Source: Streptomyces sp. NBC_00271
Lineage (GTDB): Bacteria > Actinomycetota > Actinomycetes > Streptomycetales > Streptomycetaceae
Direction of reading: 5' to 3'
Assembly: GCF_036178845.1 (NCBI RefSeq)
Contig: NZ_CP108070.1
Coordinates: 1,178,001-1,242,000, forward strand
Length of the DNA stretch: 64,000 bases
In this document: in pieces, positions 52,392-61,081 of the stretch
How the letters are laid out: each line of letters opens with the position of its first letter
Numbering within the stretch: position 1 is the first letter of the stretch
The notes under the pieces: generated by a model
Databases searched by the model: none
What the model saw: the letters and a program-made list of their open reading frames with translations, nothing else
What the model was told of the DNA's origin: nothing
Program-made: the position numbers and the translations under genes

Positions 52392-52444
52392 ATCTACGCG
52401 ACGCATCGCCTCAGTTCAGAGTCCAACCGCACACATCGAGAGTC

Positions 52445-53580
52445 GGTATAGGCGACTTCTCCCCCAAGGACTGTGACGACCACCTCGCCCGCCGGCTCAC
52501 CCGCGACGGCGAACCGCTTATCAGCGAGGAGATCCGCCAGTTCATCACCGGCCGCTCCCACGGCCTGCCGCTCTACCTCGACCTGTCGGTGATGCGGTTC
52601 CTCGATCGCCGCACCGGCCGCAACCCCGCCCCGGCCGACTTCGACCACGACTTCCCCGCCCTGATCGCCCGCACCCTCTAGGACCTCACCGCGCCCGGGC
52701 GGCACGTACTGCGCTCTGTGTCCTTGCTCGACGCCTTCGACCTGCCGCTCGCCGCACAAGCCGCCAGGCCTGACCCTCGAGGCGCCGGCACTGCGCCTGA
52801 TCGAACGCCCTTTCGTCCGGCAGGACCTCTTCGGCCTGTGGCCCTACTACCTGCATGGGCTGATCCCCTCCGCCTTCCGGGACGCCGACGATCACGCCGA
52901 CGACCGCTGGTCTCCGCGTGACTGGCATCAGGCCGCCCAGCGGACCCGCACCGCGCTGGGCCAGCAGTGGGCCGCCGGCAACAGCCGCGACCGCCGGCTC
53001 CTCGTGGGCTGCCTGCGCCAGGGCCTCGCCATCGCCCGGGACTACAACCTCGACCTCGACTGGCTCACCGACGCCGCTTGGACCTACGTCGGCGATTCCG
53101 TCTGGGAGCCGGTCACCCCACCCGCCCCCGGTGCCCCGGCGCCCGGCACGCCCGCCGGCGCCCTCGTGGAACTCCTCAGCACCCTCACCCGCCGCCAGTA
53201 CGAGCACCGCGCTCGCACCGTCAGCCGACTCACCGCCGTCCTCGACGCCGACCTGCTGCCCGCCGACCTGCAGGAGATGGTGCTCTACTACGGGGCCAAG
53301 GCCCTGCGCGACACCGGCCGAGCCGCCCAGTCCCGCCGCGACTACCAGCAGGTTGCCGACCAGGGCGGCCGCCTCGCCCCCGCAGCCCGCCGCAGCATGG
53401 CCCACGCCGCACGCCTGGCCGGCGACTTCCCCACCGCCCTCGCCGCCGCTCAGAATCTCGGCTGGGAAGGCCGCCACCAACGCGTGATGGGCGACCTGTA
53501 CTGGCTCCAAGGCCAACCCGCACGCGCCGCCGCGGCCTACCTCGCCGGACGCACCGAAGCCGAACAGCACGGCAAGGCCG
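52445..53580 (+). pseudogene. STAND-NTPase/TPR-type protein remnant
   Basis: Right of the transposon the forward strand encodes SEEIRQFITGRSHGLPLYLD and RTGRNPAPADFDHDFPALIA, then a TAG stop (52678-52680), then DLTAPGRHVLRSVSLLDAFD, a frameshift near 52772, and RPFVRQDLFGLWPYYLHGLI in a new frame. TPR-like helices follow (YGAKALRDTGRAAQSRRDYQ; AARLAGDFPTALAAAQNLGW). The order (winged helix of a STAND NTPase, then TPRs) fits AfsR/SARP-like or defence-type STAND proteins. The N-terminal NTPase is missing, and the coding end fades at about 53580. Confidence 0.6.
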
Positions 53581-53647
53581 GCGCGCGCGGCGATCCGCTG
53601 GGCCCGGTGCCCCATCACGGCGGCGCGGGGGCCCTGTCCGGAGCGCT

Positions 53648-53880
53648 TCACCAAGAGAGCGGCGCGCAACAGGGAGTTCCGCTCAGCACGGTGAACCCGG
53701 CCTGCCGCGCCCGCGCGCATGTCTCCCCCAGCAACCGGCTCTTGCCGATGCCGGGTTCCCCGGCGATGTCGACGGCCGTCGGCGCCACGGGCTGGTCCAG
53801 ACCGTTGATACGCATCTCGCGTGGGTCTCGGTCAGGCCCGACAACGAGACGCTCAAGGACGGCGGGGGCGGTGCGGGTGG
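53648..53880 (-). pseudogene. LuxR/AAA-type regulator, N-terminal ATPase remnant
   Basis: The reverse strand reads AAVLERLVVGPDRDP-like sequence and then INGLDQPVAPTAVDIAGEPG followed by IGKSRLLGETCARARQAGF, a Walker A motif in the setting of large LuxR (LAL) regulators, before a stop at 53648. Only about 75 residues remain. Confidence 0.5.
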
Positions 53881-53887
53881 CGGCGGC

Positions 53888-55303
53888 TCAACGGCCCGTC
53901 CGGATCAGGCCCGTCAGGTAGCGCCAGAGCGACGAGCGGCGCTGGACGGCCTGGTCCGCCTCCACCGTCCCGGACACGTCTTGGGTGTCGGAGGTATCGG
54001 AGGTGTCGGACTCCGGGCCCGCGGCGCGTACCTGCCCTTCCGGCGCCAACGGGGCGACCGGCGAGGCGAGTTCGTAGCGTACGGGCAGCGATCGCAGGCC
54101 GCGCATGAACGGGGAGGAGCGCCAGGGCAGTTGGTCCACCGGGAGCGCGAGTTCCAGGTGGGAGAAGCGCTCGAACAAGCGGCTCACCCCCGCCGCCGCG
54201 ACCGTGGACGCCAGCTCGCGTGCCGGGCACTGACGTCGGCCCGCGCCCCACGCGAGGTGCGCCCGGCTGCTGATCGCCGTGCTGGCCACCGCGTGGTCGG
54301 CGAAGACGGGATCGGCGTGCGCGGCGGCGGAGGACACCCAGACCGGATCGCCCTCGCGGATCGTGTAGTTGCCGAGCGGAGTGTCCTTGGCCGCGAATCT
54401 CGGTACGAAGTTCACCAGCGGCGGTTTGCGCATGACGACCCGGTTCATGGTCTCCCTGACCATCCCGGCGGACAGACTCGCCCGTGCGCTGCCCTCCCCC
54501 GCGATGACCTCGACCACGGTGTTGGAGATCAGGATGCCGACGTGGTCGGACGTCATGCCGAGCAGCATGAACAGCTCACGGGCGAGCGCGTCGAGGGAGA
54601 GGTCGGGGTAAGCGGCCAGCAGGTAGGAGGGGAAGTCGTCGCCCGGCCGCGTCCGCTTGGCCGCCGCCAGCTCCACCAGGGTCTCCAGCAGGCGTTCCAG
54701 GGCGGGTTCCGCGTCCGGCCCCGCGTCGAGGACCCGCCACATGTCCATCAGCGCGTCGTCGCCCTGCGAGCCGGGGAAACCGAGCAGATGGCTTGCCACC
54801 ATCAGCGGCAGCGGTCGCGCGAACTGCGCGGACAGGTCGGCCACGCCCGTGCCGCCGCCCTGTCCCAACAGGGTGATCAGCTCGTCGGCATGGGCGGTGA
54901 CGGCCGCTTTCAGCCGCTTGGTCTGCGGATGGCGCGGATCCTGGAAGGGCTTGAGCGCCGCGTCCCACGCCGTCCGCAGCGGCTGGTAGCCGGGACCGCC
55001 CTGGATCAGCACATGGTTCACCTCCAGGGAGGGTCCCAGCGGCCAGTCGGCGGGAACCCTGCCCTCCGACCGGGCCCGCCAGTTCTCCAGCCCCTTGGGC
55101 CACGCGTCGTCGTCCTGGAGGACCTGAAGCGACTCGCGGTACCCCAGCACCAACCACGCCGGTACGCCCAGCAGATCGACCGGCGCGACCGGGCCGTGCC
55201 GTTGCCTCAGCCGCTCGTAGACGAGTGCGGGGCGCGTCTCGTAGTCCCGGGTCAGCAGCGGCTGCGCGGTGATCGCCTCCAACCGCGTGTCGTCCACTTC
55301 CAT
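53888..55303 (-). CDS. Cytochrome P450, CYP157-like, lacking the ExxR motif
   Basis: 471 residues from the ATG at 55303; ATGs at 55318 and 55363 are alternatives. LLTRDYETRPALVYERLRQ and GVPAWLVLGYRESLQVLQDD are typical of the CYP157 group. The heme loop is WGAGRRQCPA, with the Cys ligand but the usual Phe replaced by Trp. At the K helix the motif reads ETMN, not ExxR. The I helix (LFMLLGMTSDHVGILIS) lacks AGxxT. CYP157s normally sit in conservon operons with a sensor, roadblock, DUF742 and GTPase gene. None is here, so it is an orphan. The C-terminal tail carries repeated SDTSDTSDTQD. Catalytic competence is uncertain. Confidence 0.88.
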   Translation of the reverse strand: MEVDDTRLEAITAQPLLTRDYETRPALVYERLRQRHGPVAPVDLLGVPAWLVLGYRESLQVLQDDDAWPKGLENWRARSEGRVPADWPLGPSLEVNHVLIQGGPGYQPLRTAWDAALKPFQDPRHPQTKRLKAAVTAHADELITLLGQGGGTGVADLSAQFARPLPLMVASHLLGFPGSQGDDALMDMWRVLDAGPDAEPALERLLETLVELAAAKRTRPGDDFPSYLLAAYPDLSLDALARELFMLLGMTSDHVGILISNTVVEVIAGEGSARASLSAGMVRETMNRVVMRKPPLVNFVPRFAAKDTPLGNYTIREGDPVWVSSAAAHADPVFADHAVASTAISSRAHLAWGAGRRQCPARELASTVAAAGVSRLFERFSHLELALPVDQLPWRSSPFMRGLRSLPVRYELASPVAPLAPEGQVRAAGPESDTSDTSDTQDVSGTVEADQAVQRRSSLWRYLTGLIRTGR

Positions 55304-55461
55304 GGATCCGCCGTCCCCCATGTGGGATTCCACCGTTCGCAGCCCTTCGACGCTCCCCGCCACCGGTTCGTAGCCCTTCAGTGGCTACGGACCGGTGCCA
55401 GACCCTACCCCAGGCCGCACGAACGGGCCGCCGCGGGGCGCCCGTTGGCTCAGGCAGTGGT

Positions 55462-56742
55462 TCAGGCCGTGACCTGCGCTGGTTTGCCCGGAGTGCGCAG
55501 GACCGGGTCGGTGCGCAGACGCAGGAAGGCGAGACCGAGGGCGACGGCCTGCAGCGCGGCGCACACCGCGATGACGTAGTCGAGGGCCCACGGTGAGGTG
55601 AGGGCGACCACGATGCCCGCGAGCGGGAAGGGCAGCAGCAGAAGCAGGATGGTCAGGGAGAGGGTGCTGCCGAAGACCGCGGCCGGGATGAGCAGGGAGC
55701 GCAGCGTGCGCAGGACGACGGTCAGGCCGCCGTCGCCCGCCATGAACAGCGCCATGAGGACGACGTACGCGGTGTACGTGGGCGCGTGGGCCAGGGCGAG
55801 ACAGGCCGCTGACGCGACGGTGGAGCACACCACGCCGACTCCCCACAGGCCCAGCCGGTTGAGCGCGAAACGGCAGACGGTGACCGTCAGGAGTGTGGAG
55901 GCCGCGGCTGCCGACCAGAGGGTGCCGACGGCCGCCGGGGACAGACCGAAGCGCTCGACGACGATGATCGGGCTGGCGGACTGGAGCAGTCCGAGCGCGA
56001 GGTTGGAGACGGTCAGGCCGCCCACCAGCCAGCCGAGCGCGGGCAGCGAACGCAGCGTCCGCCAGCCCGTCTTGAGGCCCGCTCCCCGCTGTGTGGTGCC
56101 GGGCTGGGAGCCGCGCAGGGGGGTCGGCGGGGTCTGCAGGGCGAGGGCCGCCGCCAGGCACGACAGCACGCTCAGAACGGCGAGCATATGGGTCGGCCCC
56201 GCCAGCAGCAGGACGCCGCCGAGCGCGGGTCCGGTGAGCGTCGCCGTCTGGTCGATGCCGATCAGGACGGCCTGAACCTTGTGTGCCTGGGTGTCCGCGC
56301 GGCGGCTCACGATCGCGCCCACGGCTTCGTTGGCGATGAAGCTGAACTGCGTCAGGGTGCCCGTCGCGGCGGCCAGCGCCATCACGACGAGTGTCTGCGC
56401 CGTCCCCTGTTTCAGCATCGTCAGCGCGACGCTCCCGCCGGCCACGAGGACCGCGCGCGCCGAGGAGGCGAGGAAGAACACGATGGCGGCTCCACGCCGG
56501 TCGACCAGGTCACCGGCGAGGCCGAAGGCCGCCACCCGCGGTATCCATTCCAGCGCGAAGGCCAGTCCGGTCAGCGAGGCGGATTCGGTCGTGGCCAGCA
56601 CCAGGAGGGGCATGGCGTACGTCGACATGGAGAAGGCGAGTGCGTCGAAGGCCCGCGGTGCGTAGACCCGGCGGAGCAGGCTGCCGGGAGGTACGGCGGC
56701 ATGCCGACCGGCCGGTCGGCCCTCGTACAGTTGAATGGTCAC
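55462..56742 (-). CDS. MFS transporter
   Basis: 426 residues with about 12 hydrophobic segments. The loop GLAGDLVDRRGAAIVFF holds the MFS cytoplasmic motif A between helices 2 and 3. The fold resembles the enterobactin-exporter/macrolide-efflux (EntS/MefA) group of drug and metabolite exporters. It is transcribed with the P450, which lies 160 bases downstream. Substrate unknown. Confidence 0.82.
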   Translation of the reverse strand: MTIQLYEGRPAGRHAAVPPGSLLRRVYAPRAFDALAFSMSTYAMPLLVLATTESASLTGLAFALEWIPRVAAFGLAGDLVDRRGAAIVFFLASSARAVLVAGGSVALTMLKQGTAQTLVVMALAAATGTLTQFSFIANEAVGAIVSRRADTQAHKVQAVLIGIDQTATLTGPALGGVLLLAGPTHMLAVLSVLSCLAAALALQTPPTPLRGSQPGTTQRGAGLKTGWRTLRSLPALGWLVGGLTVSNLALGLLQSASPIIVVERFGLSPAAVGTLWSAAAASTLLTVTVCRFALNRLGLWGVGVVCSTVASAACLALAHAPTYTAYVVLMALFMAGDGGLTVVLRTLRSLLIPAAVFGSTLSLTILLLLLPFPLAGIVVALTSPWALDYVIAVCAALQAVALGLAFLRLRTDPVLRTPGKPAQVTA

Positions 56743-57425
56743 GGAGTTTGGGGGGCTTTCACTCAGCTGTGATGGGGAACGCCCGGCGGGCTCGAAGGAC
56801 CCTCAGGCGGGCAGGTGCACGACATTCATCGAGCCGGAGAGCCACCCGCCGTCCACGGCGTGACGCCCCGGCGGCGGTCCGTTCGAAACCGGCGGCACCT
56901 ACGGGGTGGTGCGGACCGCCTCGCCACCGGGACCGGTGGAGAGAGGACTGCTCGTCCATGCCATGACGCGATGTCGGGTCACACGAACTCCGCTCGGAAC
57001 GAGGGCAAGTCGGGAAACGGGCATGCGGGATGAATCGACACGACCGAGACCGGGGAAGGGCATCGACACAGGCCTTGTTTAGGCATCAACATCTGTGCAG
57101 CCACAAGGTAGCCGAAACTTTCGGATCACCCGAAAGCGTAATCAGCCAAAGTCACCGACCTGCGACTGAATATGACATCAGCAACAGCAGGGCCGTGCAA
57201 GAGGTGCGCCGGATCCCGCCGGACCGTCGCACGGGACGGCGCGCGGAACGGACCCGTCGGTCCGTGGGATCCGTGGCGTCAAGTGGGGGACGCCCGGGTC
57301 CGTGTTCGTGGCTCGCACGGTGAAATCGCGTATGCCGGTTTGCGGTGTCCACCTCCTGGCCACACGGTGAAGAAGGGCATGTCGCCGCGCTCCACTCGTC
57401 GGCGGCCTCGAGGAAGGCGACTGTG
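56743..57425. promoter_or_regulatory. Gene-free region upstream of csbD with an inverted repeat
   Basis: Nothing convincing is encoded here. CTTTCGG-ATCAC-CCGAAAG (57118-57136) is a perfect 7-bp inverted repeat in AT-richer DNA, followed by TAATCAG and TGAATATGACATC. It could be an operator or promoter. No clear GGGTAC-type stress promoter was found before csbD. Confidence 0.3.
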
Positions 57426-57602
57426 ATGATGAAGGGCAATGCCAGAACGAAGCAGCTCAGGGGCAAGATGAGGGAGACCCTTGGCAAGGCCCTGGGCAAC
57501 AAGTCCATGCAGAGGGCGGGCCGCGGCGAACAGCTGCGCGGAAAGGCCCAGGAGATGACCGAAAGGGCCGCGGGCCAGATCCGCCACCGGACCAAGCACT
57601 GA
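57426..57602 (+). CDS. CsbD-family stress protein
   Basis: 58 residues beginning MMKGNARTKQLRGKMRETLG; GTG 57423 and ATG 57429 are neighbouring start options. The repeated LRGKMRETLGKALG / LRGKAQEMTERAAG segments define the CsbD family, small highly charged helical proteins of the general stress response, in Bacillus under SigB. GAGGAAGG lies about 7 bases upstream. Three copies of a 21-bp GC-rich unit follow the stop. Confidence 0.85.
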   Translation: MMKGNARTKQLRGKMRETLGKALGNKSMQRAGRGEQLRGKAQEMTERAAGQIRHRTKH

Positions 57603-57631
57603 GGACGACGGCCCGGGCGTCCCGGACACGG

Positions 57632-57691
57632 TCGGCGCCCCGGGCAGGGCCTTCGGCGCCCCGGGCAGGGCCTTCGGCGCCCCGGGGCGCC
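57632..57691 (+). repeat. Tandem 21-bp GC-rich repeat after csbD
   Basis: TCGGCGCCCCGGGCAGGGCC-T is present at 57632-57652 and 57653-57673, with a third partial copy running into CGGGGCGCC. The units can fold into stems and may act as a terminator. Confidence 0.6.
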
Positions 57692-57861
57692 GTCCTCGGC
57701 GTCGTCCCTCCGGGCTGATGTGACGGTGCCGGGATCGATGCCGACGAGGCCCCTTCGTCTCGGTGGCATGCGTGACCACGCCACCGAGGAGGGTCCGCGC
57801 GACACGCCGGAAGCTCCGCCCGGGCCGGGCCGGAACACCGCAACGGAGGGCGCGCAGGACC

Positions 57862-58230
57862 ATGACTCTTCAGCATCCCGCCGACCGCGGCGGTGCCGGA
57901 CGCGGCAGGTTCGAACGATTCGCGGAGTCGGTGTCGACGGTGACCAGTTCACCGGTCTTCTTCGTCTTCTGTCTCGCGCTGGTCTCCTTCACTGTCGCCG
58001 TGCACATCGCCGGAATCGCGACGGAGTGGCTCCTGCTCGCCGGAGACTCCATGACGGCGGTGACGCTGCTGCTCCTCGCGCTGCTCAAGAATTCGGAACT
58101 CCGGGCCGAGCGAGCGATCCAGCGCAAGTTGGACGCCATCGCCGCCGCTCTGCTCGAAGCGCAGGAAGGTGAACCCGGAAGGGCGTACGAGAACCTCAGG
58201 AACGTGATCCGGATGGAGGAGGAGATCTGA
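57862..58230 (+). CDS. Low-affinity iron permease family protein (Fet4-like)
   Basis: 122 residues from the ATG at 57862. FERFAESVSTVTSSPVFFVF leads into two membrane helices (FFVFCLALVSFTVAVHI; LAGDSMTAVTLLLLALL). The C-terminus is a helical LDAIAAALLEAQ segment. This is the short bacterial version of the low-affinity iron permease family; metal transport by so small a protein is not established. Confidence 0.75.
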   Translation: MTLQHPADRGGAGRGRFERFAESVSTVTSSPVFFVFCLALVSFTVAVHIAGIATEWLLLAGDSMTAVTLLLLALLKNSELRAERAIQRKLDAIAAALLEAQEGEPGRAYENLRNVIRMEEEI

Positions 58231-58264
58231 GGGTCCGAGGGGGCGACTCGTTCCCCGGGCGGGT

Positions 58265-58699
58265 CTACGCGTGCGTCAGCCGAAGCCGTAGATCGATCTC
58301 CTGGTCGCCGGAGGCGGACCCGGACACCTGGACGCCGAAGGCGGACGTGAGGGTCTGCCGCAGCCGGTCCACCGCCACGGGACCGCCTTGGAGTTCCACG
58401 GCGACGGAACCGTCCAGGGAAAGGTCGGACGGCAGCGCGGCGTCGCGCACGTCCCGCCCGACGAGGAAGGCTCCGGTCCAGGTGTCGGACCGCGCGGTGC
58501 TGTCGTGCCGTGGCATGTCGTCACCGCTCTCCTCGGCGAAGCGTGTACCCAGGACGCGCAACACGGTGTCCGCGTCCGCGACGGAGCAGGCGTCCAGGAC
58601 GACCTGCACCAGCTCAGGGGAAGAGGCCGACCGATCGGCCGGGTCGGGGGATGACGAGGTGTTGTGCGCGGTGTCGGTGTGGTGCGCCGTGCTGTTCAT
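58265..58699 (-). CDS. Hypothetical protein, 144 residues
   Basis: The N-terminus is low-complexity and His/Thr/Ser-rich (MNSTAHHTDTAHNTSSS). A compact domain follows (LVQVVLDACSVADADTVLRV; DVRDAALPSDLSLDGSVAVE; LTSAFGVQVSGSASGDQEID) with no membrane segment. GAGAGGACACC precedes the ATG. It lies 75 bases behind the F420-type oxidoreductase on the same strand, so the two probably form an operon. No family recognised. Confidence 0.6.
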   Translation of the reverse strand: MNSTAHHTDTAHNTSSSPDPADRSASSPELVQVVLDACSVADADTVLRVLGTRFAEESGDDMPRHDSTARSDTWTGAFLVGRDVRDAALPSDLSLDGSVAVELQGGPVAVDRLRQTLTSAFGVQVSGSASGDQEIDLRLRLTHA

Positions 58700-58774
58700 G
58701 GTGTCCTCTCACGTCTCCTGGTCGGGCGCGGCGCCGACGGAGCGGAGCCGAACCGTGTGCGGGTCGCGTTGTCG

Positions 58775-59740
58775 TCAGAGTTCGCGCAGGGCGGGCAGCA
58801 GTGTCTTCTCGGCCCAGGCGATGAACGGGAGTTGCTGGTCGCCACCCACCTGCACCAGGGCGACCTCGGTGAAGCCCGCCTCCACGTAGGACCGGACCGC
58901 CTCCATGAAGGTGTCGACGTCGTCGCCGCACGGGATGGCTCCCGCGGTGTCCTCCGGGGTGACGTACCGGGTGGCGCCCTCGAAGCCCGAGGGGCCCGGC
59001 AGTTCGGCGTTGACGGGCCAGCCGCCGAGGGCCCAGCGGAACTGTTCGTGCGCGCGGGCCACCGCGGCCTCCCGGTCCGGGTCGTAGCAGACGGGCAGCT
59101 GGCCGACGCGAGGTTTGCCCCGGCCGCCACTTCGGTCGAAGGCCTCGATGAGTTCCGGCTCGGGCTCGGTGGCGATGACGAGGTCCGCGAGTCGGCCGGC
59201 CAGGGAACAGGACCGCTTGCCGGATACGGCCACCCCGATCGGAGGCGGTTCGTCCGGCAGGTCCCACAGCCGGGCGTTCGCCACCTCGAAGTGCGTGCCC
59301 CGGTGACGCACGTCGCCGCCCCCGAAGAGCTCGCGGATGATCTCCACGGCTTCTTCGAGCATCTCCAGACGGATCTGCGGGGAGGGCCAACCGCCGCCCA
59401 CCACATGCTCGTTGAGATTCTCGCCTGAGCCGAGCCCGAGCCGGAACCGGCCCTCCGAGAGCAGTTGCAGCGTCGCCGCCTTCTGCGCGACGACGGCGGG
59501 GTGATAGCGGGTCGTCGGGCAGGTCACGTACGTCATGAGCGGTATCCGCGCCGTCGCCTGGGCGGCGGCGCCGAGCACGCTCCACGCGTAGGGGGCGTGC
59601 CCCTGCGACTCCAGCCAGGGGAAGTAGTGATCGGACGTGACGGAGAAGTCGAAACCGGCCCGCTCCGCCTCGACCACGTGTTCTACGAGGTCGCGGGGGC
59701 CGGCCTGCTCGGTCATCATCGTGTAGCCGATTTGCACCAT
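58775..59740 (-). CDS. LLM-class F420-dependent oxidoreductase
   Basis: 321 residues from ATG 59740, where GCGGAGG is close by; the adjacent GTG at 59737 may be the true initiator, and an ATG at 59764 would add eight residues. MVQIGYTMMTEQAGPRDLV, SDHYFPWLESQGHAPYAWSV, the conserved TYVTCPTTRYHPAVVAQKAA, and RLGLGSGENLNEHV identify the TIGR03557-like, FGD-related branch. These TIM-barrel enzymes bind F420. The substrate is unknown. Confidence 0.85.
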   Translation of the reverse strand: MVQIGYTMMTEQAGPRDLVEHVVEAERAGFDFSVTSDHYFPWLESQGHAPYAWSVLGAAAQATARIPLMTYVTCPTTRYHPAVVAQKAATLQLLSEGRFRLGLGSGENLNEHVVGGGWPSPQIRLEMLEEAVEIIRELFGGGDVRHRGTHFEVANARLWDLPDEPPPIGVAVSGKRSCSLAGRLADLVIATEPEPELIEAFDRSGGRGKPRVGQLPVCYDPDREAAVARAHEQFRWALGGWPVNAELPGPSGFEGATRYVTPEDTAGAIPCGDDVDTFMEAVRSYVEAGFTEVALVQVGGDQQLPFIAWAEKTLLPALREL

Positions 59741-59887
59741 ATCCTCCGCATTACCCGTAGCCATGATCCGAAACATCCGACCGCTGCCGCAGGTGGGGAG
59801 TCGGTGCCGGCCGGAGGGGGCGCCGCCTCACCGGCGCCGAGTTCCCCCACGCCACGGAGGTCACGGCCCTCTGGGGAGCAGGCCGGG

Positions 59888-60814
59888 TCAGGCCGAGTCG
59901 CGGACGAGCACCCGTCCCGGGGACCGGGTGATGCCGCCCGTGTCGAGCCCGAGGGCGGCGCGTGCGGCCAGTCGCCCGTGGGCTTCGGCGTCGATGTGGA
60001 CGGTGGTGAGTGCGGGGGTGATCAGGGCGCCGTACTCGGTGTCGTCGAAGCCGACCACGGCGATGTCGTCGGGCACGGTGAGACCGAGGTCGTGCAGGGC
60101 GGTCAGGGTCCGCAGGGCGACGTCGTCGTCGAAGGCCGCGACGGCCGTCACCGACTCGTGCGCCGCGCGGAACGCCTCAACGGCCACGGTACCGGCCGCT
60201 CTTGGCCTCGGCACCACGAAGGGGGTGATCGCCGGCAGTCCCAGCACGTCCGCGGTCTCATGGACGAAGCGCAGACGCACCTCGGTCAGCGGCGAGTCAC
60301 TGTCCGGCAGCGCCATGGCGATGTCCGTGTGGCCGCGCTCGGCGAGGTAGCGGATCTGCAGGGCCGCATGCCCGGCGAAGCCGTTCTTCCAGTCCTCGGC
60401 GTCGGGCTCGTGGCCGCTCAGATAGGCCTCGGCGAACCGGAGCACGGCGCGCGGGGTGATCGTGTCGAGGACCTGCTGCGTCGAGTGCGGCGCGCCATGA
60501 CCGTGCCGGACGAGCAGCACATGGTCGTGCGCGGCGAGTTCGTCGTCGAGGCCCCGGATGTAACTGCGCGAGTAGTTGCCCTCCAGCCCCCAGTCGATGT
60601 CGAGGACGACGATGCGGGAGGAACCCTCGCGCAGCGCCCGCGCGATGCCGTGCGGCACGTAGCCGAGATCGCGGGCGGCCTGCCGTACGCGCTCCTGGGT
60701 GGCCGGCGAGATCGTCTGGTTCGGATCGTCGTTGAGCACGAAACTCACGGTCGCCCGCGAGACGCCGCTCGCCGCGGCGACGTCGTTCAACGTCACCCGC
60801 CCCGAACCAGCCAT
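59888..60814 (-). CDS. LacI-family transcriptional regulator
   Basis: 308 residues; ATGs at 60817 and 60814 are both possible. The N-terminal HTH reads VTLNDVAAASGVSRATVS, and the hinge helix lies near RALREGSSRIVV. The periplasmic-binding-protein-like ligand domain ends with AVVGFDDTEYGALITPALTT. The four CTAGATCG palindromes at 60964-61013 and 62735-62788 lie at the promoters of the neighbouring one-carbon genes and are the natural binding sites. The effector is unknown; a methoxylated or methylated substrate is a guess from context. Confidence 0.92.
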   Translation of the reverse strand: MAGSGRVTLNDVAAASGVSRATVSFVLNDDPNQTISPATQERVRQAARDLGYVPHGIARALREGSSRIVVLDIDWGLEGNYSRSYIRGLDDELAAHDHVLLVRHGHGAPHSTQQVLDTITPRAVLRFAEAYLSGHEPDAEDWKNGFAGHAALQIRYLAERGHTDIAMALPDSDSPLTEVRLRFVHETADVLGLPAITPFVVPRPRAAGTVAVEAFRAAHESVTAVAAFDDDVALRTLTALHDLGLTVPDDIAVVGFDDTEYGALITPALTTVHIDAEAHGRLAARAALGLDTGGITRSPGRVLVRDSA

Positions 60815-60963
60815 CACCGCACTCCCGGTCGTCGTACCGCGCCGCCATCGACGCCGGCGTCGACTCCTGCCCTGCAGCGCAGCCTAATCCAGCCGGACCA
60901 CGTTCGTTCCGAAAGATCATTGCACGACTCTCGCCAACGCCGGATTCGCTCTGTTACGGTCCC

Positions 60964-61013
60964 GCTAGATCGATTTAGCGGACACGTCTGCCCACAAAAC
61001 TAGAACGATCTAG
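60964..61013. promoter_or_regulatory. Operator pair in the lacI-gcvT-like intergenic region
   Basis: GCTAGATCGATTTAGC (60964-60979) and CTAGAACGATCTAG (61000-61013) are two near-palindromes with centres 35 bases apart. TACGGT at 60955-60960 fits a TAnnnT -10 element just before the first. A repressor there would block transcription towards the GcvT-like gene. Confidence 0.8.
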
Positions 61014-61081
61014 CGCAGAGCTGCGGCACTACCGGTTCGATGGGGCGAGTCGCCCGGGCAGACGGTGATGAGAGGAGCCGT

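Noticed and set aside
43834..52396. Cargo region as a composite of separate insertions
   Set aside because: One pair of matched 50-bp ends with a perfect 5-bp duplication explains the whole segment as a single transposon.
56759..57323. Several short frames between the MFS and csbD genes
   Set aside because: No ribosome-binding sites, biased Arg composition and no family resemblance.
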